A program made the position numbers and the translations under genes. From Chrysogorgia sp. JL179-B06 (Eukaryota > Cnidaria > Anthozoa > Scleralcyonacea > Chrysogorgiidae), in the NCBI GenBank assembly GCA_035772405.1, contig JAYKKM010000043.1:2150001-2214000 (forward strand): a stretch of DNA of 64,000 bases, written 5' to 3'. The notes beneath the pieces were generated by a model that was not told the origin of the DNA, searched no databases, and saw only the letters and a program-made list of their open reading frames with translations. This document shows, piece after piece, positions 1 to 10,639 of the stretch. Numbering within the stretch: the first letter of the stretch is position 1; each line of letters begins with the position of its first letter.

Positions 1-527
1 CTGCGAACGCATGCGCGTCATCCAGTGTTCTCGCAAAACAAAATGGCTTTTATCGAAAAAAATGCTTTTATCGAAAAAATGCACAAACGCGTTGCAGCAT
101 GTATCACCCCTCGCCTTTCAACAGCAACGCTGCATAAATCATCATTGCGACACAAGTTGCATGAAAGATTGCACCGTGTAACAGGGCCTTTACATTATAT
201 GCAACTTATTTATCGGCTTATTAGCTAAAATATAGAGCAACAATAAGTAAATTAATGCTGGGAACAAAGAAACCAAGTGTTTCCTTTGAAATTCACTTGT
301 CAAGTATTTCTTTTCAATTCAGTCCTGATTAACTATGATGCACTATTTGGTCGAAAACCTCCATACAAATACCCAATACTAAATACGAATCATTCATCTT
401 TATAGAATTCAGATGCATGAAGGAATTGACGAACACAACGGGAATTAAAAAGAGCAAAATATCGAGTAGAAATAGTGAATGTTGTAGATGAAATTAGATG
501 ACATATTGTAAAGCTAAGTCTTTATAC
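1..527. other. Host flank, no gene recognised
   Basis: AT-rich DNA to the left of the MITE/Polinton block. The only open frame of note (25-228) has low-complexity, repeat-like content and no recognisable domain, so I do not call it a gene. Confidence 0.6.
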
Positions 528-801
528 TTAAAGTGCCTATATCACTTGTGGGATCTTTACATATTTATAGTAATTGGAACATTCTAAGAAGATTTGTAAT
601 ATATCTTCTAAGGCGAAAATTTCATCTTCATGGACTTTTTTGCAGTTAAAGTTACCGGATATGACATCAAAGGAGGAATTTTTGAAGCAAGAAACAAAAG
701 AAAACTGATTTGCATTTCCTCCTTTGATGTCATATCCGGTAACTTTAACTGCAAAAAAGTCCATGAAGATGAAATTTTCGCCTGAGAAGATATAGTACAA
801 A
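528..801. repeat. Left part of a TTAA palindromic MITE split by the Polinton
   Basis: TTAA at 528-531 is followed by AGTGCCTATATCAC. The mirror-image end ATAGGCACT-TTAA lies at 27804-27814 on the far side of the Polinton. The inner part (about 605-790) is a strong palindrome: the stretch beginning CGAAAATTTCATCTTC is repeated inverted around about 700. Removing the Polinton and one TACAAA copy leaves a ~331-bp palindromic element. The same AGTGCCTAT terminus with TTAA occurs in the MITE at 37567-38353. The short open frames in this stretch are by-products of the palindrome. Confidence 0.8.
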
Positions 802-1347
802 AGTAGTATAGCAAGTAGGGCTGCGAGCTCAATCGACCTCAACCGTGAATATAAATACCAAAACATCACCAAATTTTGCCAAGTCGCGACTCGACAAATT
901 TGGCGATGTTTTGGTATTTATATTTACGATTAACATCGAATAAGCTCGCAGCCCTACTTGCTATACTACTACAGCGATCGTTCGTCAATCTAGACACCTC
1001 TCACACGTTTTCTACTAAATTGATGTCAAACACATGCGAGACTAGCGAGACAATACCAAATTTATACTAAATCGCGACTCTCGCTAAATTTGGCACCATT
1101 TCAGCCATATTTAAAAAAAAAGAGAGCGTCGTTTCAAAATTCTCACAAATTTATGTCAAATTATATTTAGGAAAAAATAGAAAGTGTCATTTCAACATTT
1201 TCGCGTGTTAAAAAAATAAAATGTGGTACGAGCTCACTCCCACATATTAAAAAATAGAGAGTGTCATTTCAACCGACGCGTTCTGCTGTTGTCTCAATTC
1301 ACGCGCGAAAAAAAACCACTAGATTTTGACTCTAGTGGTGATGTTTT
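802..1347. repeat. Polinton left terminal inverted repeat
   Basis: The sequence from AGTAGTATAGC to about GATGTTTTA matches 27196-27743 in inverted orientation. The outer 170 bp (802-971) is itself an imperfect palindrome that starts and ends with the GTAGTATAGC motif, so each terminus can fold back on itself. The inner part holds a short hairpin with arms CCACTAGA and TCTAGTGG. Confidence 0.92.
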
Positions 1348-1424
1348 ATCCAAATGGATAGCAAAATGGCGCTCTTTTGATTGGCTAACAACATTGACTA
1401 ACAAATAGCCAGTCGTTTTGCGAA

Positions 1425-4400
1425 TTAGTCCGTTTGCTCACTGTTTTCAGTGGTGTCTCTCACTACAATGTTTTTGTGACCATATGCGTAGGAGTCAATA
1501 CCATTTTCTAAAAGGTATCGTTTATCGTCGAAGCAGGATAGCGATACTTTATTAATTTCGTAGCTACCGAGCTGATGTTTGACACTTCTAATGGTCTTCA
1601 TTGTGTGTCGCAATTGTTTCTGCTCTAGTAGCACGCTTTTGTAATCTTCGTGTCTGATTACCTTTTTAATTATGTTCTTTCTAATACCTTTAGCGGTTTT
1701 CCCACCACCTCCACCCTCTTTCAAATAGCTGTACATTTTACTGCGCAACCCAACGAACTCAATAATTGGCGTCCCAGCGCACTCGTCCTTCATCTTCCCA
1801 ATAACTTTCTTATTCTCTCTAAAAAAGAATGGGCTGTCTGCAGGGTAGTCGCTATTGTCAAACTTTTCGCACTCCATCATAAAGTCGGAATAAACGTCAT
1901 CGGTTTTGATTGAGTACAGCAGACTGTCAGTGTCGGTGAAGTGTAATCTGCAGGTGTCGCTAGAGTACTTTTTCATAATATAATTGTAGTGAAAATTGTA
2001 CATCAGCGTTTTGCTCAAGTCTAGTGTGCACATACCCACATATGCGGGCCTATTTAGTGTCAGCGTTTCTTTAACCTTATGGACAGCAACTAAGTTCTCG
2101 CTAAATATTTTGCAAGACACAAACGTCGGCTTTGAGACGAGCTTTTCTAATTTCTTCACAGTGGTCACTAATCTTACGTCCACACGCTTCCTCAAGTTTT
2201 CCATCGTTTTTCCGAACACACTATTGTTCATCAACTTGAAGAAGTCCTTCTCAAAAGCGTTCTTAGCTGTGGTTCTTTTGACTGTGTTAAAGTCGATGTA
2301 CTTGCCCAACCACTTGGACTGGTCGAACTGTAGGGCCCTATGAACCTTTTTGATTTTCAATCCAAGATCCATGTACAACTGCAGATTTCCGTAGTGACAC
2401 ACATACTTTTTTTTGTCCATCAAATTAGTCACCAACTTTTTCACACCACCAACACTCACGTTAAACTTATTTTTGATTTTCGTGCAGTACTCCGACAACA
2501 TGTCAACGGTTATCTCCATCTTCTCGGGAGCCAACGGGTAATCGTTGTGTAGGTCATGCAAATGGGCTGGGTACTCCAAGTCAACCTCGAGCAGTAAACC
2601 TTTTTTACTATTGTTGTGATAGTCGCATAGATTAACCTTTTTTATTTCTTTCTCAGTCAACCATTTAAAACCACCCGTAGGTAGACTTCGACTCATCGCC
2701 CATCCATACAAATTGTTGGCATCAAGGTACATCAAATACTTCGACTCTTGCTCTTTGTCATACCCTTCCATGTACTTATTATTCGCCACACCATGTCTGT
2801 TGCAAATGTAGCTCACACCACCACGCATACCTAATTCTACAAACTGGAACATGTCGATGTCGGACAATAATTCGAGTTCTACTCCAGTCATCTTTAGCAT
2901 GGCGTCCCAAGCCAATCCAGGCGATGTGAAATAATGGCAAGGGTCTAATTTATACTCGCGATGGCATGTCTTTCTAAAGTTCTCGAAAACGTCGGCGAGC
3001 AAGAGCACATCGCTTTTCAAATACAGGTCGTGGTACCCACCCATACTCTCAACGTTGAAGTAGTCCCACACATCGATGGCGCGCTCATGCATTTCTTCCG
3101 TAATGTGCTCATCGTTCAGAACGCTGTAGAAATCTTTTTTGGAGGGTAGCTCGCACTCATCGAATTTTTCAAAGGAGTCCATATAATCGTAGGGATAGAC
3201 CCCCTTTCTTGTCATAAGTGCCAACCCGTCGTCGCGAAACACTTCTGACGTGTATTTGAAAGCGTCCCTTGGTAGGTTCTTCACCAAGTTGTCTAGACCA
3301 CTACTCATGAACTGAAAGCTGTCCAAGAATACCAAGTTTTTTCCAAGCATGAACGCCATGTACTTCTCCATGTTGTTCGGTATCACGTTAATGTCTTGAC
3401 CAAACTTGCCAATCTCCTGCATGATGAAATGGCTATCGTAACCGCGTAAGTTATGAAAGATCACAGGGATTTTATCAGTCAACTTAAAGTTCACGTTACA
3501 CTCACGATGTGCGGACCCTCTGCACTTACCTGACACATGACAGTGGTCTCTCACTCTAACGTCAGCGCTGGTGTACTCAACGCTACAAATATGACAACTC
3601 TTGGCCTCGTCGAAATTCTTCTTATCGTCATCAGTCAGTATCATCTCTTTGTTAAAGTGACTCTCAGATGTTTTTTTACAATATTCAACAATTTCTAACA
3701 TCTCCCCAATGAACTTGTTGACTGCGTTTTCACCGCGATACACTTTTACTGGCTTACTGTACTCGTTGTCGTAGCAACAAACCAGTTTATACCCATAACC
3801 ACAGTCAACGTGCCTCTGGTAAGCACTTGTGTAGCTACACTCGCTTGATGGTGTCGCTGTGTGCACCTTCTGTGTGATAGCCTCAAAGTCTGCGTACACC
3901 ACAAATGGTACATTTAGCTGTCTACTAAAATTCTCGTATTTCACTTTCGCACCTTTTTGCGGCATTTTAATAGCTTGCTTCCCATTGATGACCAAACATA
4001 CTTCAATGTGACTTTCAAGCACGTCCGCTCGGGTAAAACACTGCAGGCAATATCTACAAAAGTGCTTTCTCGCCTTATACTTTGTCTGACGGTACATGAA
4101 TTTGTTAAAATCGCGAATGTACACATAATGCTTGTTGCCCACGTCATTAGTTATCAACAATAGGTCCATATGGTCAGGATACGTCTCCTTAGAAACGTAC
4201 ACAGGGAATGGCTGCTTATTTTCATACCCAAAAACATTAACGCTAATTTCGTTAGCCTTTTCGATCTTGTTGTAATCTTTGAGTGTGACTGGGAAGTCAA
4301 TTCCGTCATAATTCAGCTCACCGACATGTCTGACGTACTTCGACGTTCTGTCAGAGTTTTTTCCAACAGGAAATTTGTGTGCGAGGTGGCACCATCTAAA

Positions 4401-5036
4401 ACACTCGTTGTCATCATCGTTATTTACATTTATCAGACCCTTCATACTGTTGCACAGCTCCTTTGGCAACGCAATGTAGCTACTCCCATGCAAAGGTCTG
4501 TAAATAGCGACATTGACGTAGTGCGCATCTATTTTGTCGATAGTCCATCCAGACCCCTCAGATAGCCACCCAGCTATCCGCGTCAAAATCTGCTCCGATC
4601 CACGATTGGCGACACCCTCGATGTCACGCTCGTTAATGACGACGAACGTTTCGCTGTTAAAGTAGGCAGTTTTGTATGTGGTCTTATTGAGTTCTAAAAC
4701 TTTCTCAAAAGTGACCTTGACTGTCTCTACCACTTTCATTCCGTTGGTCTCACCTAATTCACGTCTCAAAAGGTTAGTGACAGCGCTTCTACTACCATTT
4801 ACCTGATTGATGTCTCTGTCGTCAATTACCTCGACTCCATAAGACCTTGTGAACCCTCTCAGTGCTCGATCCAACAGATGCGTTGACGGTGCGAGGTCTT
4901 CGACTAGACGTTGTCCCTCCCGATCTCTAAAGAAGCCGTGAACGTTGGTCGCTTCATCTGTTAGTGAATTGACAACGGCTGCACTCGTCTTATGCGCCCG
5001 TCTTTTTGTCAGTGGGTTTTTCACAGTCCGACTCAT
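1425..5036 (-). CDS. POLB: Protein-primed family B DNA polymerase (Polinton pPolB)
   Basis: This 1203-residue enzyme is expected to copy the linear element using a terminal protein as primer. Exonuclease motif I is DFE at about residues 382-386. Exo II lies in the FHNLRGYDSHF region (about 528-538) and exo III near the YLKSDVLLLADVF stretch (about 672-684). Polymerase motif A reads DANNLYGWAM (about 772-781), motif B KLMNNSVFGK (about 934-943) and motif C TDTDS (about 1034-1038). A C2H2-like finger lies at about 326-347 and a Cys/His-rich endonuclease-VII-like knot at about 481-513. All catalytic residues I looked for are present and the frame is unbroken. It is the last gene of the leftmost minus-strand block, with the next gene upstream only 6 bp away. 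The start is the first ATG of the frame. Confidence 0.96.
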   Translation of the reverse strand: MSRTVKNPLTKRRAHKTSAAVVNSLTDEATNVHGFFRDREGQRLVEDLAPSTHLLDRALRGFTRSYGVEVIDDRDINQVNGSRSAVTNLLRRELGETNGMKVVETVKVTFEKVLELNKTTYKTAYFNSETFVVINERDIEGVANRGSEQILTRIAGWLSEGSGWTIDKIDAHYVNVAIYRPLHGSSYIALPKELCNSMKGLINVNNDDDNECFRWCHLAHKFPVGKNSDRTSKYVRHVGELNYDGIDFPVTLKDYNKIEKANEISVNVFGYENKQPFPVYVSKETYPDHMDLLLITNDVGNKHYVYIRDFNKFMYRQTKYKARKHFCRYCLQCFTRADVLESHIEVCLVINGKQAIKMPQKGAKVKYENFSRQLNVPFVVYADFEAITQKVHTATPSSECSYTSAYQRHVDCGYGYKLVCCYDNEYSKPVKVYRGENAVNKFIGEMLEIVEYCKKTSESHFNKEMILTDDDKKNFDEAKSCHICSVEYTSADVRVRDHCHVSGKCRGSAHRECNVNFKLTDKIPVIFHNLRGYDSHFIMQEIGKFGQDINVIPNNMEKYMAFMLGKNLVFLDSFQFMSSGLDNLVKNLPRDAFKYTSEVFRDDGLALMTRKGVYPYDYMDSFEKFDECELPSKKDFYSVLNDEHITEEMHERAIDVWDYFNVESMGGYHDLYLKSDVLLLADVFENFRKTCHREYKLDPCHYFTSPGLAWDAMLKMTGVELELLSDIDMFQFVELGMRGGVSYICNRHGVANNKYMEGYDKEQESKYLMYLDANNLYGWAMSRSLPTGGFKWLTEKEIKKVNLCDYHNNSKKGLLLEVDLEYPAHLHDLHNDYPLAPEKMEITVDMLSEYCTKIKNKFNVSVGGVKKLVTNLMDKKKYVCHYGNLQLYMDLGLKIKKVHRALQFDQSKWLGKYIDFNTVKRTTAKNAFEKDFFKLMNNSVFGKTMENLRKRVDVRLVTTVKKLEKLVSKPTFVSCKIFSENLVAVHKVKETLTLNRPAYVGMCTLDLSKTLMYNFHYNYIMKKYSSDTCRLHFTDTDSLLYSIKTDDVYSDFMMECEKFDNSDYPADSPFFFRENKKVIGKMKDECAGTPIIEFVGLRSKMYSYLKEGGGGGKTAKGIRKNIIKKVIRHEDYKSVLLEQKQLRHTMKTIRSVKHQLGSYEINKVSLSCFDDKRYLLENGIDSYAYGHKNIVVRDTTENSEQTD

Positions 5037-5042
5037 TGGCTT

Positions 5043-5663
5043 CTATATACTACACTTATTTATTTTTTTCCTAAACCACTCGTTGTAATAATTGTCATCA
5101 CTTTCACACCATCCCAGCTTTGGGTACACCACCCCAAACAGATTGTTGTCAAACAAGTCTTTCACCCTCCCGTCTTTGAGGTCTGACACCTTCTTGAGTG
5201 TCTCGACTCGTCTTCTATGGCACAACCTAATAATGTAGTACCCATACCTGCTGACGTTTCTACCCTTTATCAAATTGCATGAGTGCAGCACATTGACAAC
5301 TTTCAAGAAGTCCTCTTTTATCAACTCAAGATGCTCACCCTTCACAACGTTCCGTAGTCTCCTCCCCATCCACCAAGACCGTTTGTGAACGCTTTTTAGT
5401 CGCGTGAGTCTCATGTCGCTGTAACTCTGAGTGTAACCCCATTCGATGTCGCCACACTTTGGACACGCGTACCCACCACAGTCAGTCATGTTTTTCACAA
5501 CGTCACAATCCGAGCAGTAGTAAAGCCTGGAGGTGCCTCCACACTCAGTTTGCGTCTCACTCGCGATTTCGTCAATTGTGTAACCATAGCTCATCTGCCT
5601 CATAAGTTTGTCCATCACTCTTATACTACTCCAACATATTTTTTTCACCGAACTAGTACCCAT
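5043..5663 (-). CDS. Zinc-ribbon protein, possible late-transcription-factor-like
   Basis: This 206-residue protein has a four-cysteine ribbon at about residues 49-72 (CSDC followed by CPKC) and then a basic, helix-rich part. It sits 6 bp upstream of the polymerase gene and overlaps the preceding gene by 19 bases. The layout (zinc ribbon plus basic helical tail) resembles poxvirus/NCLDV VLTF3-type transcription factors, but I see no motif that settles this. The N-terminus MGTSS is glycine-second but lacks Ser/Thr at position 6, so myristoylation is unlikely. The length and tight packing argue that it is a real gene. The function is an inference. Confidence 0.75.
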   Translation of the reverse strand: MGTSSVKKICWSSIRVMDKLMRQMSYGYTIDEIASETQTECGGTSRLYYCSDCDVVKNMTDCGGYACPKCGDIEWGYTQSYSDMRLTRLKSVHKRSWWMGRRLRNVVKGEHLELIKEDFLKVVNVLHSCNLIKGRNVSRYGYYIIRLCHRRRVETLKKVSDLKDGRVKDLFDNNLFGVVYPKLGWCESDDNYYNEWFRKKINKCSI

Positions 5664-6064
5664 AGCGCTATTCCACTACCCAAACCTAGCGCGCTAACAA
5701 ACAATAATTGGTATTCCTTCATTTCCGCACTCGGTTGGTAGTAATCCGCAATCTTCGGGGACTCAGTGAACACTCGTCCGCCGTGCTGAATAGTCATCGC
5801 TCTTCCAAGCTCCTCCAACGCGCGGCTTGTGTCATTGATGTCAGCATTAGCGTCAGAGAGCTGTTGTCGTAAACGCTGGATCTTATCTCTCTTGGCGACT
5901 TCGTTTTCAGACCACGCTTCTTTCGCACTGGCTAGCTGCTCCAACGCGTGGTTGTGTCTTTCCATCTCAGCTTCATAGCCTGTGTGATTAAACTTTGAAA
6001 ACATAAAGCCAGCGCCTGCAAAAGCCACTGCATTAAATATCCCTCCAGCCACAACACTCACCAT
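5645..6064 (-). CDS. Two-membrane-segment coiled-coil protein
   Basis: This 139-residue protein has a hydrophobic N-terminal segment (about residues 3-22), a long charged alpha-helical or coiled-coil middle (about 30-95) and a C-terminal hydrophobic segment (about 118-137). The layout suggests a hairpin or membrane-spanning virion protein. It overlaps the zinc-ribbon gene downstream and is 4 bp from the gene upstream. I recognise the general type as a small gene recurrent in cnidarian Polintons, but it has no established function that I know of. Confidence 0.8.
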   Translation of the reverse strand: MVSVVAGGIFNAVAFAGAGFMFSKFNHTGYEAEMERHNHALEQLASAKEAWSENEVAKRDKIQRLRQQLSDANADINDTSRALEELGRAMTIQHGGRVFTESPKIADYYQPSAEMKEYQLLFVSALGLGSGIALWVLVR

Positions 6065-6068
6065 TAAC

Positions 6069-6305
6069 TTACGTTGATTTGAATGGATCTGTCGGTATCC
6101 ACTTTTTTGATTGCATCCATTTTACTAACAGCGTTCCTGCACCAACAGCTGCAGCGAGTTTCACTGTGCCTTTCACAGTCTCTGGTGTTCCCAATGGTTC
6201 TCCCAAAGCCTTTTTAGAAATCATACTCACTGCCACAGCACCAGTCGTGACAAGTAGCGCATCGTACAATTCGTTCATGAGTTCTTTTCGATCGATCGCA
6301 GCCAT
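6069..6305 (-). CDS. Small hydrophobic protein (78 aa)
   Basis: Two weakly hydrophobic stretches (about residues 15-30 and 46-63) are linked by a short Gly/Pro turn, with a lysine-rich end. It could be a small membrane or membrane-lytic virion protein. It lies 4 bp upstream of the coiled-coil membrane gene in the same minus-strand block, which supports it as a real gene. The function is unknown. Confidence 0.72.
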   Translation of the reverse strand: MAAIDRKELMNELYDALLVTTGAVAVSMISKKALGEPLGTPETVKGTVKLAAAVGAGTLLVKWMQSKKWIPTDPFKST

Positions 6306-6328
6306 ATATACATTGTCGTGTGTTTTGT

Positions 6329-6664
6329 TTAAGAATCAAATGTGTCTAACGCTGGACGACGAGTTTTGTGGTTCTCTGACACACTAGCTGGTGTAGCACT
6401 CACAGGTTCTTTTTCACTGCTAATTGTGTACCATAGCGAAACACCAGCAATGATTACACCAAGTGTTCCAACAATGTAACCATAACCCCACTCACTACCC
6501 TGTTCCTCGTTAACTATCATTTCACGCATTTTCTTTTCTTTCGCAGCTTTCGATATCTCAGCCAACTTTTTACCAGCAGCGACACGCTTTGGGTCCTTCA
6601 CCTTAACACTTTTCACATCAGCCGTAATCTTCGCTTCAACAGCCGTCTGTGAGTCCTCAACCAT
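6329..6664 (-). CDS. Single-pass membrane protein with basic helical N-terminus (111 aa)
   Basis: About 60 residues of Lys/Ala/Glu-rich helix are followed by one clear transmembrane segment (about residues 61-79) and a polar tail. It is the first gene of the left minus-strand block. The nested CACTA-like element begins only 33 bp upstream of its start codon (6697), so its promoter has probably been displaced. The function is unknown; a virion membrane or scaffold role is a guess. Confidence 0.75.
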   Translation of the reverse strand: MVEDSQTAVEAKITADVKSVKVKDPKRVAAGKKLAEISKAAKEKKMREMIVNEEQGSEWGYGYIVGTLGVIIAGVSLWYTISSEKEPVSATPASVSENHKTRRPALDTFDS

Positions 6665-6696
6665 CTAATACATTATCACGTGTTATCTTACTCACA

Positions 6697-6990
6697 CACT
6701 GTTATTTGAAAGTAGTAAATTTAACTACAAAAATGTAGTTAAAAAAAAAGGTTCAGAATAACTAAGATTTTTGTGGTAATTTTAACTACATCGATTTTAA
6801 CCACGGTTTTGTGGTAATTTTAACTACATCGATTTTAACCACGGTTTTGTGGTAATTTTAACCACATCGATTTTAACCACGTTTTTGTAGTAAATTTAAC
6901 TACATCGATTTTAACCACGTTTTTGTAGTAATTTTAACTACAACGATTTTAACCACAACTTTGTGGTAATTTCAACTATATTAATTTCCC
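6697..6990. repeat. Left subterminal repeat array of the CACTA-like element
   Basis: At least eight direct or inverted copies of a TTTTAACTAC / TTTTAACCAC motif, spaced about 20-22 bp apart, often separated by ATCGA. They lie directly inside the CACTG terminus. Confidence 0.85.
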
Positions 6991-7105
6991 TCAAAATTCA
7001 ATTTGCATTTAATCCAGACACAAGGATGCAATAAGGTTGTGAAGATATTATTGAACAGCAAACGTTTAACAAGTTCATTAGAATAGAAATATATACAGCC
7101 TATAT

Positions 7106-7574
7106 TTACATGAGTTCCTTCAAAAACTTATTTATTAAAACCCTTTTCTTTGCCTCTGTCCAGTTATCCATCAATATGGTTTCCAGTAAAATAAAAAAGT
7201 TTTTACACCATGAAGGGTATTCCATATTAAATATATAATAACATGCAACCAGTAGAGATAAGGATGTTGCCATGCCCATGTTGTTCAGTTTACAAACAAC
7301 CATACCCTCTGCAACAACATACACAGGGTGGAGGTTTGACAGCTTCCCAGAAGCAACAATTCTGGGCTCAACTGACTTTTCAATTTCTTGATCTATTGGT
7401 TCATCATTCTGATAAAATAAAAAGATGAGAAAATTAGAGAAAGGTTATGTGGTTAATTAAATATTAAACTGTCATAACATACCGAACAAATCTTGATAAT
7501 ATCAGGGTGGGAACTTGTTATCTTGTCCTTTAAAAGGTACTGTAGCACAGACACAGCAACAGTCTCCTCTATTT
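7106..7574 (-). CDS. Last two exons of a spliced gene inside the CACTA-like element
   Basis: Exon 7483-7574 has an acceptor AG just upstream and a GTATGT donor. Exon 7106-7408 has an AG acceptor and ends in a stop. The exons join in phase 0. Together they encode about 130 residues. The end includes YYIFNMEYPSW and a Leu/Lys-rich C-terminus, resembling the C-terminus of a large uncharacterised family of multicopy animal proteins (often annotated as SAM-domain-3-like). That assignment is from memory of the pattern, not a search. The gene is probably cargo or an accessory gene of the transposon. Most upstream exons are uncertain. Confidence 0.5.
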
Positions 7575-8039
7575 CTAGAAAATTAGGAAAAGAGAAAATA
7601 TTTTAATATGAATATTAAGATGAAATTTTATTTAAAAATTAGTACAAAAATAAGAAAAATATATCCAGAAAAGAAAAAACTAGTAAATCTTATATCAACA
7701 CAGGTTGATAAGTTGTTTGAATACAAAAATGTATAAATTAAGCAGTTCATTCTTCTTAGTTTTGTGAATTAACCCCATTAAGGGATAAGGCTGCACTACA
7801 ACATTTTATTCAGGCTAATGGCAATGCTATATGGTGCGTAGTATATTAAAGTTTGCTGTGCAAGCTGTTGTTCCAATAGCGTAGAGTCTGGCTGCTATTA
7901 ATAGCTCAAAAAGCGGACAAACAAACCAAATTTGATTCACAAATGATTGCAAATGAGCTATTTATTTTGTTATGGCCGCAAGAATTATGGGTAAAAGCGG
8001 ACAAACATCGGTACTGACGTCATCTCGAGTGTTGGAATA

Positions 8040-8175
8040 TATACATTTTAAGACCAAACCGGGACCAGTTGCGAAAAATGCAACTTCAGGGTCTTCCGGC
8101 TGGAATTGAACATGCGACCCTGCGATGCTAGTGCAGTGCTCTGACCACTGAGCTACAGAATTAGCCGTTGCCGAG
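8040..8175 (-). repeat. tRNA-derived SINE fragment
   Basis: On the minus strand an A-box-like TAGCTCAGTGGTCAGAGC is followed at proper spacing by a B-box-like GGTCGCATGTTCAATTCC. A non-tRNA tail ends near TTTTCGCAACTGG. This is the layout of a tRNA-derived SINE. Confidence 0.7.
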
Positions 8176-8840
8176 AGCCTAGTATATTGGATTTGGCTTA
8201 CGCATGATAACAAGAATTATCCAGACCTGTTTCAGCCTTCAACTTTGGCACATGACATTGACCTTGGTCTGGTGAATTGTTGATATCAAGGCAGGCGCGA
8301 CGTCATTTCCATAGAATACTGTGAATTATTGGATGGGGGTGTACAAAATTAAAATTATTGGACGCTGATGACATCACTAGGAAAAGCACGCGAAAATTAC
8401 AATATAAAAAATGGCTTGTAGTAGATTACTACCAGACTGTCACTTTATATATTTTTAGTAAGACTATTTTGAACAATTATTGGATTCGGCTTACAGTACG
8501 TATGACATCAAGAATTATCCAGACCTTGGTCAATGTTATCTGCCTCAGCCTTCGGCAGATAACATTGACCTCAGTCTGGACTCTGGATAATTCTTTATCA
8601 TGCTCAGCTTCATCCAATAATTGTATAGTATTCGATGGACATTGAGAATTCACTGGAGTATGTTGACCAATAAGAAATGAGAATGAACTTTGAACGTATT
8701 ATAATAATCAAGAATTCACCAGACCAAGGTCAATGTTATCTGCCAAAGCCGAAGGCTGAGTGAGGCAAATAACATTGAAAGAGGTGTGGCTAATTCTTGT
8801 TATAATGTATAAACCAAATCCAATAATTGTTTTATTATAC
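8170..8840. repeat. Cluster of three related hairpin MITEs
   Basis: Three neighbouring units carry inverted arms containing CAAGAATTATCCAGACC and GGTCAATGTTATCTGCC, centred near 8230, 8555 and 8745. The open frames here are by-products of the hairpins. Confidence 0.65.
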
Positions 8841-9467
8841 AATAATAAATGTAAAGCCTTTAGCAAGTTTGGAAGCCATGCAAAGACATTTACATCAGGC
8901 AAGACATCAAGCATTGTCTGTTGGTTTTTCAGCCAATCACAATCGAGATTGTATGAGTATTGTATAATAATTCTGATTGTTAGTGAGATGCTCTAACCAT
9001 GCATTGAGCTACTGAGACTAGGATGGAGAGGGTTTCATCATTGATTTTGGACTGCCACTTCAAAAACACAGCTTTTGGGTGGATATTTATTATGTGGATG
9101 GCTTTTAGACAGCTTGTTAATTTTAGGACAGCTAAAGCATACCTTTCATATTCTAATATTTATGGTAGTTTGTGGCCTCAATTCAATTCAGTCAATTGGT
9201 GAAACAACATGAATACTAGTAGTATTATAAATACTCGATCAATAATGCTTGTGAGTGTACACACTTTGACAAACTTAAACATTAACAGGTACCGGGTGTA
9301 CCATGTCATCCACTGAACACTCGTTTTTGTTGGTCAGGAGAAAAAAATTTTAAATTATTTAAAAATCAATATCATACAGATTATTGACGGTATGCATATG
9401 CTCTTTAACAAGCATAATACAAAAATATTAGTAGATAAGATAAACTTAAACTTTGAGTCAAACTTAC

Positions 9468-10372
9468 CAAAATCTCTTAGTTTTGTTTAAGCAGGAATGA
9501 CAAAATTGCAACTTCATCTATAATATTTTGAAAAGCAAGAAACAACCTAATTAAAATATAGATAACAGTTAATAATAAATTAAAGACTATAACCAAAGTA
9601 AGTAATTTATTAGCCTGCTCACAGCCCGACATTTCTAAACCCGGCCTTAAATTTCGGGCTGCAAGCAGGCTAATAATTTATTAAACTATCTTGTTATTCA
9701 AAATATATACTGTATAGTGATTATTATTACAATACATGATGATCGTCAAGCTCAAATCCTCAGAAAATGAATCCCACACAGTTTCCTAAGCATTACTGGT
9801 ATATGGTGAATGTTGTATATACAGTGAATATAGTAATCAAACCAGTACATCATTGTGACCTCCCTTCATAAGAGTCTTGATATTAGAGCATGTCACAGGC
9901 AATCATCAGGTTACAGGTTTGAGCCATGTGAGGATTTGAGCTTGACAATGTCTTGTCCATGTATTTTCTGAGCTCATTCACTTGGCACTTTGTTTGTTAA
10001 CATGCATTTTAATTCCATGAAAAATAAAAAATCTATAACTAATTGACAACCGGTATGCAATATGAAGAAATCTTTTGAATAATGCCAAATGTTTGGAAGT
10101 TAAATTTATACATAAAAATGATGATAACAACACTTCTAAAACGAAACCAATTTCTCATATCACATATGCCATTACTCTCTGAATTTGTGCTTTTCAGCAA
10201 GGATTTAAATCCTTAGAAGTTCCCTTTTGTGTTGATTATTTAATATTCATACTTAATCATATCATAAACAAATGAAAGGTTATGTAAACGGCTATTCCTG
10301 ATAAATGTTTCTATAACATACCACTTTGTTTCCTGAGATCAAATACCAGTAAAGGATGGGCTTTCTCCATCA
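9468..10372 (-). other. Candidate internal exons of the CACTA-element gene
   Basis: Two short minus-strand segments have consensus splice signals: 9468-9517 (AG acceptor, GTAAGT donor) and 10322-10372 (AG acceptor, GTATGT donor). Their open frames are in the same orientation as the exons at 7106-7574. A further donor GTAAGT lies near 10566, and an exon-like stretch ending in GTAACT near 14190. The exon chain is a hypothesis. Confidence 0.3.
9603..9684. repeat. Short hairpin element
   Basis: TTTATTAGCCTGCTCACAGC and its inverted copy GGGCTGCAAGCAGGCTAATA face each other across ~35 bp. Confidence 0.7.
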
Positions 10373-10639
10373 CTCAAATTATTTTGATTAGACACATGGT
10401 ATTATATCCCGCATTTCAATTGAAAAATAACTACAATGAAATGGAATCCTCTAATACAAAGTTTTTGATAGAGAAGCGAAGTTCAGGCAACTATTTGATT
10501 TGCTTCAAACTTTCAGATGCGTTTAGGATCAGGATTAATATATTAGTAGATCAGAGTCAGACTTACCTTCGTTCTTCGAACTTTGCTGAAACATCACTGC
10601 CGTATTTACTCCAGTATGCCAGTATTTTATAAGACCAAC

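Noticed and set aside
537..872. Open frames on the minus strand at the left end of the Polinton
   Set aside because: They arise from the palindromic MITE and the terminal palindrome and have no domain.
1996..4565. Plus-strand frames of 60-130 codons inside the polymerase gene
   Set aside because: Antisense shadows of the long polymerase frame.
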